Below are positions 12,157-20,728 of a stretch of 31,432 nucleotides of DNA, in pieces; positions within the stretch are counted from its first letter, which is position 1; every line of letters starts with the position of its first letter. Under the pieces are notes generated by a model. The model was given only the letters and a program-made list of their open reading frames with translations. It had not been told where the DNA came from and did not search any database. The position numbers were made by a program, and so were the translations under genes. Origin of the DNA: RUG572 sp051884915 (GTDB taxonomy: Bacteria; Verrucomicrobiota; Kiritimatiellia; RFP12; UBA1067); the NCBI GenBank assembly GCA_051884915.1, contig JBJEWF010000005.1, positions 1 through 31,432 of the forward strand. The letters run 5' to 3'.

Positions 12157-12943
12157 CTGGGGCCTCAAGGGGTTTGTCTTCCGGCATTTCCTTCGACGGA
12201 AGCACGGTGATTTCGTGGAACGCGGCGTTCTGGTAGACGATGATGCGGTGCTGGCGCAGCAGTTCAAGCAGCGCCAGGAACGTCACGATCACCTCGCCGC
12301 GCGGACTTTGCGGCGAGAACAGATGGGAAAACGCGACCTGCCCGTCCGATTTCGCCCGTTCCAGAATGAGATCCATCTTGTCGGACACGCTCCAGCGCAT
12401 GCCCTTCAGTTCCTCCTGCGGCACTTCGTTCAGCCGCGCCAGCACGTCCTGGAAGGCCGTCAGCAGGTCAAACATGTCCACCCGGGCAAGCGCATCCGCC
12501 GCGTCGGCCGCGGTCTTCTCGAACTTCGGGCGCCCGCCGCCGTAGTCGAACGACTCCTGGACCAGGACCTCGTATTCCGCCAGGCGTCCCGCCGCGTCCT
12601 TGAACTTCTTGTATTCGATCAGCTGGCGGACCAGATCCAGGCGCGGATCGACCCATTCCTCGTCTTCGCCCTCCTCGGCCGCGCGGCGGTCGACCGGGAG
12701 CAGCATGCGGCTCTTAATCACCATCAGCGTGGCCGCCATCACGATGAACTCGCCCGCGACGTCCAGATTCAGCTGGCGCATCAGATCGAGGTAGTCCATG
12801 TACTGCCGGGTGACGTGCCCGATCGGGATGTCGTAGATGTCCAGCTCCTCGCGGCGAATCAGATACAGCAACAGGTCGAGGGGACCCTCGAACACGTCGA
12901 GGTTCACCTTGTAGTCGTCTGCAAACAGTTCCGCCTGGGCCAT
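12140..12943 (-). CDS. scpA: Segregation and condensation protein A
   Basis: Kleisin subunit of the SMC-ScpAB complex. The product is 267 residues, within the family range. The N-terminal signature is clear: F-E-G-P-L-D-L-L-L-Y-L-I-R-R-E-E-L-D-I-Y-D-I-P-I (about 18-41), which contacts the SMC neck. It is followed by Q-Y-M-D-Y-L and A-A-T-L-M-V-I-K-S-R-M-L-L-P. The C-terminal winged helix includes V-I-V-T-F-L-A-L-L-E-L-L-R and binds the other SMC head. The gene starts 16 bases after the trpS stop with only a weak AGGGAG about 13 bases upstream, and overlaps scpB at its end. Confidence 0.95.
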   Translation of the reverse strand: MAQAELFADDYKVNLDVFEGPLDLLLYLIRREELDIYDIPIGHVTRQYMDYLDLMRQLNLDVAGEFIVMAATLMVIKSRMLLPVDRRAAEEGEDEEWVDPRLDLVRQLIEYKKFKDAAGRLAEYEVLVQESFDYGGGRPKFEKTAADAADALARVDMFDLLTAFQDVLARLNEVPQEELKGMRWSVSDKMDLILERAKSDGQVAFSHLFSPQSPRGEVIVTFLALLELLRQHRIIVYQNAAFHEITVLPSKEMPEDKPLEAPDDYGF

Positions 12944-12959
12944 TTGACAATCGGGCTCC

Positions 12960-13922
12960 CTACCGGATGCCGACGGCGGAGCGGACGCGCGCCATCGTCT
13001 TCTCCGCCTCGGCGCGCGCGCGCGCCGCGCCGGCCTTGAGGACGTCTTCCACGTAGGACGGATCGGCCGCCAGCCGCTCGCGCCGGTCGCGGAACGGCGC
13101 GAACGTGCGCTCGTAGATGGCGAACAGCTCCTTCTTGGCGTGGCCGTACCCGTAGTTGCCGCCGCGGAACTTCGCCGCCATCTCCGCGGCCTCTTCGGGC
13201 GTCGCGAACAGCTTGTAGAGCTCGTAGATGGCGTTGCCGTCCGGCTCCTTCGGCGCCTCCATCGGCGTGGAGTCCGTCACGATGCCCATGATCTTCTTCT
13301 TGATGGACTTCAAATCCTCGAAAAGCTGGATCGTGTTGTTGTAGCTCTTGGACATCTTCTGGCCGTCCGTGCCGGGAATCGTCGCGATCGTGTCCGGAAT
13401 GTAGCCGTCCGGAATCCTGAAGATCTCCCCGTACGCGTTGTTGAACTTGATGGCCAGATCGCGCGTGACCTCCAGGTGCTGCTTCTGGTCCTTGCCGACG
13501 GGAACGAGATCCGACTGCATGATCAGGATGTCCGCCGCCATCAGGACCGGATAGGCGAACAGGCCGTGCGTCGCATCCATGCCGTGCGCCAGCTTGTCCT
13601 TGTAGCTGTGGCAGCGCTCCAGCAGCCCCATGGGCGTCAGGCAGGAGAGATACCAGGCGAGTTCCTGGACCTCCGGCACGTCGCTCTGGCGGTAGAACAC
13701 GGTCTTCTCGGGATCCAGCCCGCACGCCAGCCAGTCCAACGCCACGTCGCGCGTCGCGTCGCGCAGTTTCGCCCCGTCGCGCACCGACGTGAGCGCATGG
13801 TAGTTCGCGATGAACAGAAAGGCCTCGCCCTTCGTCTGCAGGTCGAAGGCGTTCTTCATGGCGCCGAAATAGTTGCCCCAATGCAATTTGCCCGAAGGCT
13901 GAATGCCGGTCAGAATTCTCAT
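12960..13922 (-). CDS. trpS: Tryptophanyl-tRNA synthetase
   Basis: Charges tRNA-Trp; class I aminoacyl-tRNA synthetase of 320 residues, typical length. The HIGH-type motif appears as P-S-G-K-L-H-W-G-N (residues 9-17) and KMSKS is at 189-193 within G-Q-K-M-S-K-S-Y-N-N. The ATG at 13922 is preceded by AGGAG with a rather long 12-base spacing. It is the first gene of a seven-gene run that continues into scpAB, and its promoter is well defined. The leader is only about 23 nt, too short for a T-box or attenuator, so tRNA-sensing control is unlikely here. Confidence 0.97.
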   Translation of the reverse strand: MRILTGIQPSGKLHWGNYFGAMKNAFDLQTKGEAFLFIANYHALTSVRDGAKLRDATRDVALDWLACGLDPEKTVFYRQSDVPEVQELAWYLSCLTPMGLLERCHSYKDKLAHGMDATHGLFAYPVLMAADILIMQSDLVPVGKDQKQHLEVTRDLAIKFNNAYGEIFRIPDGYIPDTIATIPGTDGQKMSKSYNNTIQLFEDLKSIKKKIMGIVTDSTPMEAPKEPDGNAIYELYKLFATPEEAAEMAAKFRGGNYGYGHAKKELFAIYERTFAPFRDRRERLAADPSYVEDVLKAGAARARAEAEKTMARVRSAVGIR

Positions 13923-13951
13923 AAAAATCTAGTTCTCCTGATGAACGGTCT

Positions 13952-13980
13952 ATTTTAACGCATTTTTAGGACGGATTCAA
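13952..13980 (-). promoter_or_regulatory. Sigma70-type promoter for the trpS-scpAB-hemB run
   Basis: On the minus strand TTGAAT (13975-13980), a 17-base AT-rich spacer and TAAAAT (13952-13957) match the consensus at 4/6 and 5/6. The start site is expected near 13945, giving a leader of about 23 nt that holds the trpS ribosome site. Confidence 0.75.
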
Positions 13981-14078
13981 GCCCGTTCAGGAACGGAAAT
14001 GCTCTCCGCCCGCTGTCGCATCCCGCGGCGCGGTTGGGGGGAGAGAAGAAGCCGCGCCGGCCGGACGCCGGGACGCCG

Positions 14079-14096
14079 GAACGCCCGAAGGCGTTC
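14079..14096 (-). terminator. UUCG hairpin after the division-gene run
   Basis: A perfect 7-bp stem GAACGCC/GGCGTTC closes a TTCG loop on the transcribed sense, an exceptionally stable RNA tetraloop type. It lies 43 bases after the stop of the 85-residue protein and before the trpS promoter. No T-run follows directly; pyrimidine-rich TTCTTCTCTCCCC begins some 30 bases on. It may be a terminator or an mRNA 3' end stabiliser. Confidence 0.4.
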
Positions 14097-14138
14097 GCGC
14101 GCGGAGAAGCGGCACGAAGAAGCGCGGCACCCGGCCGT

Positions 14139-14396
14139 TCAGCCGGCAGGCGCCTGAACCGTCCGGAAACCGGCGAAGATGAGGTCTTCTTCGACCTTCG
14201 CGGTCTGATAGGCCGTGAGCTTCCCCTGGCGGCGCAGTTTCTGGAACTCCTGGTCCAGCCGCGCATAGAGATCGCGCGCCTCCTCCGGCGACAGCAGCCC
14301 GCGCGCCGCCATTTCCGCAACCGCCCCGATGTTGCGTCCCAACGTGCGGCGCGCGCGCGCGCCGCGAAGCTCCTTCCGGGTATCCTTGCCTTCCAT
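14139..14396 (-). CDS. Small charged protein of 85 residues, unknown function
   Basis: No family recognised. The product is basic and mainly helical, with no signal peptide or membrane segment. The middle (about 27-60: A-E-M-A-A-R-G-L-L-S-P-E-E-A-R-D-L-Y-A-R-L to R-R-Q-G-K-L-T) looks like a helix-turn-helix hairpin, and the end is E-E-D-L-I-F-A-G-F-R-T-V. AAAGGA lies 8 bases before the ATG, which supports it as a gene. It begins 30 bases after the ftsW/rodA stop and is the last member of that run. A role in wall synthesis is inferred from position only. Confidence 0.68.
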   Translation of the reverse strand: MEGKDTRKELRGARARRTLGRNIGAVAEMAARGLLSPEEARDLYARLDQEFQKLRRQGKLTAYQTAKVEEDLIFAGFRTVQAPAG

Positions 14397-14426
14397 TCTG
14401 CACGTCCTTTCTTGAACAGATTCGCG

Positions 14427-15512
14427 TCATCCGCACGGTTCGCCGTCAGGCCCGGGCCGTGCGCCCGGCTTCCCCCGCCCGCCCGGGCCGGAAAGGCCGA
14501 AGAGAACGCCGCACATCGCGCACGTCGCCAGCAGCGAACTTCCGCCATGCGAAATGAGCGGCAGCGTGATGCCCGTCATCGGCAATGCGTTCAGCACGCC
14601 CGCCACATTGAGAATCGTCTGCACCGCGAGACTCGCGACGATGCCCGTCGCCAGCAGCGCGCCAACCCGCGCCCCGCGCGCGTCCGCCCGGACGGCGACG
14701 GCCAGCCCCCGCAGCCAGGCGAAGGTCCACACGCCGAGGACGGCGATGCCGCCCGCCAGCCCCAGATCTTCCGCCACCGCGGCGTAGATGAAATCGCTCG
14801 ACACGATCGGCACGCGCTGCACGTCGCCCAGGCCGAACCCCGATCCCGTCCAGCCGCCCGCCACGATGGCCGTCAGGCCCTGCAGCGTCTGCCATCCGGC
14901 CCCCGTCGCGTCCGCCAGCGGATTCTCCCACACCGCCAGCCGCGTGGCAAGATGTCCGGCCGGACGGAACGAGACGCAGGCGATCCCCGCCGCGAGCGTC
15001 GCCGTCGCCGCCAGTCCCCAGAACCACGACGCCGCGAACAGCATCGCCGCCACCGTCAGCGCCAGTTGCGCCAGCAGGCCGAAATCGCCCGCCAGAACCA
15101 CAAGCCCGGCCACGGCGCCCATGCCGCCGGCCCACAGGACCAGGTCGCGCGCCGGCGGCTGCCGCGCCCAGAAACCGGCCGTGAACGCGATCACGCAGAG
15201 TTTCACGAATTCGGAGGGGTTGACGCGCCCCGGCAGATAGAGTCCGCCGCGATAGCGCCGCCCGAAGACCAGCAGCGCCAGCAGCAGCGCGCAGGCGATC
15301 CCCGCGGCGACGAGGGCGCCGCGCCGCGCCAGCAGGGCCTCCATCCGATCCTTCCCGCAGACGAGGGCGGCCGCGCCGGCAACCGCACATCCCGCGAACA
15401 GCATCGCCACGCCGCCGCCGTCGGCCACGGCCCGTGCGAGACGGACCTGGAACAGCAAACCGAAAACGGCAAGGGCCAGCACGGCGCCGAGCAGCAGCCA
15501 ATCGCGCTTCAC
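14427..15512 (-). CDS. SEDS-family peptidoglycan glycosyltransferase (FtsW/RodA type)
   Basis: Polymerises lipid II into glycan strands in the inner membrane, paired with a class B transpeptidase. The product is 361 residues and very hydrophobic, about ten membrane helices. Family marks are N-P-S-E-F-V-K-L (98-105), G-W-Q-T-L-Q-G (206-212), S-D-F-I-Y-A with the conserved catalytic-loop Asp at D240, and L-P-M-T-G-I-T-L-P-L-I-S-H-G-G-S-S (310-326). I start it at a GTG whose bases overlap the upstream stop as GTGA, a classic coupled start; earlier in-frame starts would lie inside the transpeptidase gene. Whether it acts in septation (FtsW) or elongation (RodA) cannot be told from this window, so I give no symbol. 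Confidence 0.92.
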   Translation of the reverse strand: MKRDWLLLGAVLALAVFGLLFQVRLARAVADGGGVAMLFAGCAVAGAAALVCGKDRMEALLARRGALVAAGIACALLLALLVFGRRYRGGLYLPGRVNPSEFVKLCVIAFTAGFWARQPPARDLVLWAGGMGAVAGLVVLAGDFGLLAQLALTVAAMLFAASWFWGLAATATLAAGIACVSFRPAGHLATRLAVWENPLADATGAGWQTLQGLTAIVAGGWTGSGFGLGDVQRVPIVSSDFIYAAVAEDLGLAGGIAVLGVWTFAWLRGLAVAVRADARGARVGALLATGIVASLAVQTILNVAGVLNALPMTGITLPLISHGGSSLLATCAMCGVLFGLSGPGGRGKPGARPGPDGEPCG

Positions 15513-16747
15513 GGGAAATACCCCCGCCGTTGCGCTTCGAGGAGGACGCTTTTCGCCACCGGCCATGCGGCCACCGCGCCGAATCCGCCGTGTTCCACCA
15601 GCGCCGTCACCACCAGGCGCGGCTCGCGCATCGGCGCGAAGCAGGTGAACCACGCATGGTCGCGCCCCTTCCCCGTCTGGGCCGTGCCCGTCTTGGCGCA
15701 AAGCTCCAGGCCGGGCAGTTCGCACGCCCGCGCCGTGCCGTGCCGGACCACCTCGCGCATCATCCGCTTCACCCGAAGCGCGGCCGCGAAGGCGTACGGG
15801 CGGGCCCACAGCCGGGGGCGCGCCGATTCGGACAGCGTCGGCTGCAGCAGAACGCCATCGTTCGCCACGGCGGACGTCAGCATCGCCACGGCGAGCGGCG
15901 TCATCTGAAGCGCGCCCTGCCCGATGCCGACCGGCGCCAGCTGCGGCGCCGTCAGGCCGTCGGGGATGCCGCACTCCGCCGCCTCCAGCGACACGCTGCG
16001 CGCCGCCAGCACCGTCACCGCGTCGCGGAGGCGCGACCGCGCGACGCCCGCGGCGAAGATCTCCGGTCCCATCGCCACGCCCAATTGCGCGAAATAGACG
16101 TTCGACGAATGGGCGAGCGCGGCCGCCATGTCCAGTCGCCCGAAGCCCGCCCACCGTCTCCCCGTCCGGGCGGCCGCCACCTCCTCGACGTCGCGGATCG
16201 GCGGCGTCCCGCGCGACTGGGCGTAGCCGCCCGCCGGGCAGTCGTAGACCGGATCCAGATGCGCCGAAAGGGCCGTGCCCGCCAGCCAGATCTTGAACGT
16301 CGATCCCGGCGGATAGAGCCCGTGCAGCGCCCGGTTCGGCCAGGCCGCCCGCGGCGCCGAAACCAGAACCCGAATGCGGCCCGACGCCGGTTCGATCGCC
16401 ACGACGGCGCCGACGCGGCCGGCCATCGCCCGTTCGGCCGCGGCCTGCAGGTCCGCGTCGAGGGAGAGCCGGACCGCCCGCCCGTCGACGGCCAGCGCCA
16501 AGTCGTCCAGGACATGCTGGAAGGTCGACCCCGGATTGGCGACGTCAAGCGGCCGTCCCGCGCGGTCGACCGCCCGGCCGGCATCGGGAAGACGCTCGGC
16601 GGCGTTGTCCCGGCGGTCGTAACGGCGCATGAAGCGGACGAATCCCGGATCCCTCGGCAGATCGACGAGCGCGCGCGCCTGCGCCAGAACCAGCAGGCAG
16701 ACGACAATCAGGAAACCGAATCCGAGAAGAACGAGCCGCCGTCGCAC
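15509..16747 (-). CDS. Short class B penicillin-binding transpeptidase
   Basis: Cross-links peptidoglycan in the periplasm and is the target of beta-lactams. The product is 412 residues with an N-terminal membrane anchor (about 5-24). All three active-site motifs are intact: S149-T-F-K152 (SxxK), S214-S-N216 (SxN) and K352-T-G-T355. A G-R-A-V-D-R-A-G-R-P-L block (57-67) resembles the start of the usual N-terminal module, but only about 80 residues lie between it and SxxK, so the large dimerisation domain of FtsI/MrdA is absent or very reduced. It resembles the actinobacterial PbpA kind in its pairing with a SEDS gene. The start is a GTG at 16747 with AGGAG 6 bases upstream. It overlaps the SEDS gene by 4 bases. 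Confidence 0.93.
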   Translation of the reverse strand: MRRRLVLLGFGFLIVVCLLVLAQARALVDLPRDPGFVRFMRRYDRRDNAAERLPDAGRAVDRAGRPLDVANPGSTFQHVLDDLALAVDGRAVRLSLDADLQAAAERAMAGRVGAVVAIEPASGRIRVLVSAPRAAWPNRALHGLYPPGSTFKIWLAGTALSAHLDPVYDCPAGGYAQSRGTPPIRDVEEVAAARTGRRWAGFGRLDMAAALAHSSNVYFAQLGVAMGPEIFAAGVARSRLRDAVTVLAARSVSLEAAECGIPDGLTAPQLAPVGIGQGALQMTPLAVAMLTSAVANDGVLLQPTLSESARPRLWARPYAFAAALRVKRMMREVVRHGTARACELPGLELCAKTGTAQTGKGRDHAWFTCFAPMREPRLVVTALVEHGGFGAVAAWPVAKSVLLEAQRRGYFP

Positions 16748-16756
16748 ACCGCGCTC

Positions 16757-18634
16757 CTATCGACGACGGCGGAGAACCGGCACGAGGCCCCAGACGAGAA
16801 TGCCGAAAGTCGACAGAACCGACAGCAGCGTCAGCAGCCGGACGCCCGGCGGCGCCACCGGATCCGCCTTCGGCTCCGGCGGCGGCGCGTCCGCCACCTG
16901 GAACAGCGCCAGCGCGGCCGCGGCCTGCGGCGAACGGCGGATGCCGCCCTTCTGCGACAGCACGTACGTGCCGACGGACTTCAGCGAGCCGTCTTTCAGG
17001 CGCGCGTTCAGCGCCGCGTCGTTCCGCAGCGCCGTGCCATTCGCCAGCACGAATCGCGCCGCCTGCGACGGATAGTCGACGCAGTCGACCAGATACGTGC
17101 CGAACGATTCCCGGATGAGCGTCCCGCCCTCCTGCGGCGCGACGGCCACCGCGACGCTTCCCCCGCCCTGCCGGACGACGTCTGCGGCGGCTTCGTTCGG
17201 CGCCCGGTGGAACGCGACGTCCTGCACCGCCAGATATTTGGCGTCGACCCGCGCCAGATCCGCCACGTTGACGAGGGCGACCAGCGCCAGGGCGGGAACG
17301 ATCCAGCCGCGCGTCCCGCCAGAGCGGCGGCGGAGGGTTTCAATCCCATACCCCGCCAGAACCGCCGCGCAAAGCTCCAGCAGATGGACGAACTTGACCG
17401 GGCAGCGCATCACGTCGCCAAACGGCAGCAGATAGACGAGCCGGTAGAACGGCGTGAATCCGCCCAGCGCGCACAGGTAGACGACCAGGGCCGCCACCGT
17501 CCAGAAGCGGACGTCGCGGTCCTTGCGGAAACGGCCGACCACGCCGACGAACGCCAATGCGAGCGTGATCAGGCCAAAATAGAGTCCGTGCTGGCGATAG
17601 GGCATCCAGAACTCGTCGCCCGCCTTCAGCAGTTCGCCGGTGACCGGATGGCGGCCGCCCTGCCCTTCCGGCACGACGCCATGCTGGCCCAGCCGGCCCT
17701 TGTAGGGCGCATTGCCGGGCTTCCGGTAGACGCGCGGGTCGTTCGATCCGCCATGGATTTCCGGAATGAAGAATTCCAGCGTGTCCTCCGGCGGCAGCGA
17801 CCAGCTGGTGCAGAAGAGCCAGCGTTCCTGCGCCTTCTTCCGGCGGGTTTCGGCCGACGCCTCCCCTTCCGTTTCCGCCGTCTCCGTCCGGGAGGAGGAC
17901 GCGGCGATCTGTTCCTCGCGGCCCTTCAGATCGTAGAGCACCGCATACCGGAACTGGGGCAGGCCCACGGCCAGCGCCGTCAGGAGGCAAAGCCCCACGC
18001 CCGCCAGAAGCCGCGGCCAGACGATCGTCGAACGCTCGCGGACCAGACACCAGACGCCGTAGGCGGCCGTGAACAGCGTAAACAGAAGCCAGAGGTCGGA
18101 CTGATACGCGCTGGCCCAGGCCAGCACGGCGCCCAGCAACGCCCAGTTCCGCCACCGGCCCTTGCGGACGCAACGGTCCGTCAGCCCAAAGGCAAAGGTC
18201 CCGTAGGTCATCCACATGAACCAACCGAGATGCCCGGCTGCAAACAGCGTGAAGGCGTAGCCCATCAGGCCGAACGCCGCGCCGCCGCCGTAGGCGGCCA
18301 CGGGCGAAAGTCCGCGGCCGCGCAGATGGAACGCCACGCCCAGCGCGGCCATCCAGCCCGCGAACGCATACTGGAGTTCCTGCCAGAAATACATCCCGCC
18401 GAGAACGTGCTTGAGATCGCCCGGCACGAACTTGCCGCCCGCGCAGACTCCCTTGAACCAGCGCGCGGCCTCGTCGACGGGATAGAACGTGGGGTTGTCG
18501 GGCCCCACCGGCGCGCGGTCCAGGGACCAGGTGCCCCAGAAGATGAAGGCCATGCACAGCGCATAGGCCGCCGAGAAGACGAGAAACGCCACCGTCGACG
18601 GACGTTTCAGATAGGCTTTCAGCTTTTCCACCAT
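16757..18634 (-). CDS. Polytopic membrane protein, YfhO-like
   Basis: Encodes 625 residues with about 11-12 predicted membrane helices, the first at about 14-34 and the last at about 598-620. A large extracytoplasmic loop (about 230-335) holds charged, E/A/T-rich sequence, and a soluble part (about 470-590) precedes the final helix. The segment F-G-D-V-M-R-C-P-V-K-F-V-H-L-L then A-V-L-A-G-Y-G-I-E-T-L resembles the family of YfhO-type GT-C membrane proteins, some of which flip or transfer sugars onto lipid-linked acceptors. This is a resemblance, not proof. It starts 6 bases after uvrD (AGGA at 6 bases) and ends 9 bases before the transpeptidase, so a role in envelope glycan synthesis is plausible. 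Confidence 0.82.
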   Translation of the reverse strand: MVEKLKAYLKRPSTVAFLVFSAAYALCMAFIFWGTWSLDRAPVGPDNPTFYPVDEAARWFKGVCAGGKFVPGDLKHVLGGMYFWQELQYAFAGWMAALGVAFHLRGRGLSPVAAYGGGAAFGLMGYAFTLFAAGHLGWFMWMTYGTFAFGLTDRCVRKGRWRNWALLGAVLAWASAYQSDLWLLFTLFTAAYGVWCLVRERSTIVWPRLLAGVGLCLLTALAVGLPQFRYAVLYDLKGREEQIAASSSRTETAETEGEASAETRRKKAQERWLFCTSWSLPPEDTLEFFIPEIHGGSNDPRVYRKPGNAPYKGRLGQHGVVPEGQGGRHPVTGELLKAGDEFWMPYRQHGLYFGLITLALAFVGVVGRFRKDRDVRFWTVAALVVYLCALGGFTPFYRLVYLLPFGDVMRCPVKFVHLLELCAAVLAGYGIETLRRRSGGTRGWIVPALALVALVNVADLARVDAKYLAVQDVAFHRAPNEAAADVVRQGGGSVAVAVAPQEGGTLIRESFGTYLVDCVDYPSQAARFVLANGTALRNDAALNARLKDGSLKSVGTYVLSQKGGIRRSPQAAAALALFQVADAPPPEPKADPVAPPGVRLLTLLSVLSTFGILVWGLVPVLRRRR

Positions 18635-18640
18635 GACGTC

Positions 18641-20719
18641 CTAACGCCTCCATGTCGTCTTGTAGACCATCCCGCCGCCCCGGCCGCGACCGTCGCCCGG
18701 ACGCCGGGTGCCGCCATAGCCGTAGACCGCCGTCCCGCCGTCGTCGTCCGGCCGGCGGCGTCCGGCATCGCCGCCGTAGCCGTGGTCGGTCGAGTAGAGC
18801 GTCTGCTCGTCGACCAGCGACTTGGGGATCTCGCGGACGAAGATCGACGGTTCAACGGGGAACAGGCCGCCGTCGCTCGTCTTCTTCGCCCGCGGCACGC
18901 ACATGTAAAGGCGATCCCGCGCCCGCGTCACGGCCACGTAGAAGAGACGGCGCTCCTCGTCCAGGTTGCCGTCCTCCACCGAACGCGCGCTGGGGAAGAT
19001 CGTGTCCACGAGCCACGGCAGAATCACCACGGGCCATTCCATGCCCTTCGCCTGATGGACCGTCGTCAGCGTCAGATGGTCCTGCGGCAGATTCGACTTC
19101 GCCTGCGCATCGAGGTTCGTCATCAGGGCGACCTCGTCGAGAAAGGCCTTGAGCCCGCCGGGCATCGAGGCGATCTGCGCCATCAGCTCGTTCAGGTCGT
19201 CCAGGCGCGAGTCGGCGTCTTCGGGATCGAACGTCCGTTTCAGATGGTCGGCGTAGAAGAGATCCTTGAAGTCCTGGATCAGCAGCCGGTCGTTGCCCGT
19301 CTTCAGGTTCTCGGGCGCCCGCTCGAAGGCCTTCGCCATCTGCTCCCAGCCCGGACGGCCCTTCGGGCACATCATCGATCCGAGATTCATGCGGTCCATC
19401 GCGCTCGCGCCGTCGAAGACGCCGCCCAGGTTCTTCCAGTATTTCCGCGCCGTGCCTTCGCCGACGCCCGGGAGCAGTTCCAGCAGCCGCAGGAACGCGA
19501 GTTCCGACCGCGGATCGACGCACAGCCGCAGAAACGCAAGCACGTCCTTCACGTGCAGCTGCTCGAACACGCCGACGCCGCTTGTGATGCGGAACGGAAT
19601 CCGGTTGCGCGTCAGCGTCATCTGGATGTCGATCGAGATGAAGTGCGAACGGTAGAGAATGGCCACGTCCCGGTAGGCGGTGCCGTTCTGCCGCAGCAGG
19701 TTGACCAGGCGCAGGATCGCCTCGGCCTGGGCGCGGGCGTCGTACACGTGGTAGAGCCGCGGCTTCGCCGCGTCGCCCGCGCGGAACGGACGCAGCGTCT
19801 TCTCGAACTTGTGCGGCACGTCCCTCATCACGACGTTCGCCACGTCGAGAATCGGCGCGTACGACCGGTAGTTGCGTTCGAGCTTGACGACCCTGCAATC
19901 GGGCCAGCGTTCGGGGAAGCGCATGATGTTCTCGAATTTCGCGCCACGCCACGTGTAGATGCACTGGAAGTCGTCGCCCACCACCATGATGTTGCGGCGT
20001 TTCTCGGCGAGCAGGTCCGTGAATTGCGCCTGGAGCGAGTTCGTGTCCTGGTACTCGTCGACGAGCACATGGAGGAACCGCTCCTGCAGAAAATCCCGGA
20101 CGGGCGCGCTCTCGCGCAGCAGGCGAAGCCCGTTCACGAGCAGATCGTCGAAATCCATCGCGCCGAGCTCCAGCTTCTTCGCCTGGTAGGCGCGGCAGGT
20201 CCGCAGCACGAGATCGGGATCCAGGGCCGTCTTCGTCTGGTAGCTCCTGACCAGCTGTTCGAGGTCGCGCTCGCCGTTGGCGGCGTCGGACACCAGTTTC
20301 AGCAGGAATTCCTTCTTCTGGAAATCCTTGACGTTCTTCACGTTCTCCTTGATGCACTGGCCCATGATCTTCTTCTGGTCGTCTTCGTCCAGAATCGCGA
20401 AGCCCGGCTTGTAGCCCAGGCAGGATCCGTACTGGCGCAGGAAGCGGGCGCAGACGTGGTGGAACGTGCCGCTCCAGATGCCGTCCATGCCCGGCACGAG
20501 CCGGCCGGCCCGTTCGAGCATTTCCCGGGCGGCGCGATTCGTGAAGGTCAGCAGCAGAATCCGCGAAGGCTCGACGCCCCGCTCGACGAGGTAGGCGACG
20601 CGATGCACCAGCGTCCGCGTCTTGCCCGTCCCCGCCGCGGCGAGAACGAGCATCGGCCCGTCGCCGGCCGTCGCCGCGACGTACTGTTCGCGATTCAGTT
20701 CGGTTTTGAAATCGACCAT
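18641..20719 (-). CDS. uvrD: UvrD/PcrA-type superfamily 1 DNA helicase
   Basis: ATP-driven 3'-5' DNA helicase for nucleotide excision repair, mismatch repair or replication-fork rescue. The product is 692 residues from the ATG at 20719. The Q-motif L-N-R-E-Q, Walker A A-A-A-G-T-G-K-T (27-34), D-E-Y-Q-D-T-N (221-227), G-D-D-F-Q-C-I-Y-T-W-R-G-A (248-260) and V-T-R-A-R-D-R-L-Y near the end are all present. The last 50 residues are rich in Gly, Arg and Asp with repeated Y-G-Y-G-G/H-G-Y-G-G, unlike the usual PcrA/UvrD tail. No clear Shine-Dalgarno is seen; a TTG directly abutting the glnN stop is an alternative start (20728). Whether it is UvrD, PcrA or Rep is not resolved. Confidence 0.94.
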   Translation of the reverse strand: MVDFKTELNREQYVAATAGDGPMLVLAAAGTGKTRTLVHRVAYLVERGVEPSRILLLTFTNRAAREMLERAGRLVPGMDGIWSGTFHHVCARFLRQYGSCLGYKPGFAILDEDDQKKIMGQCIKENVKNVKDFQKKEFLLKLVSDAANGERDLEQLVRSYQTKTALDPDLVLRTCRAYQAKKLELGAMDFDDLLVNGLRLLRESAPVRDFLQERFLHVLVDEYQDTNSLQAQFTDLLAEKRRNIMVVGDDFQCIYTWRGAKFENIMRFPERWPDCRVVKLERNYRSYAPILDVANVVMRDVPHKFEKTLRPFRAGDAAKPRLYHVYDARAQAEAILRLVNLLRQNGTAYRDVAILYRSHFISIDIQMTLTRNRIPFRITSGVGVFEQLHVKDVLAFLRLCVDPRSELAFLRLLELLPGVGEGTARKYWKNLGGVFDGASAMDRMNLGSMMCPKGRPGWEQMAKAFERAPENLKTGNDRLLIQDFKDLFYADHLKRTFDPEDADSRLDDLNELMAQIASMPGGLKAFLDEVALMTNLDAQAKSNLPQDHLTLTTVHQAKGMEWPVVILPWLVDTIFPSARSVEDGNLDEERRLFYVAVTRARDRLYMCVPRAKKTSDGGLFPVEPSIFVREIPKSLVDEQTLYSTDHGYGGDAGRRRPDDDGGTAVYGYGGTRRPGDGRGRGGGMVYKTTWRR

Positions 20720-20728
20720 GGGAGCCAA

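Noticed and set aside
13923..13950. T-box or tryptophan attenuator before trpS
   Set aside because: The leader from the predicted start site is only about 23 nt, with no room for the needed structures.
15513..16154. N-terminal extension of the SEDS protein into the transpeptidase gene
   Set aside because: The extension is Gly/Arg-rich shadow sequence; the GTGA overlap gives a proper start directly before the first membrane helix.
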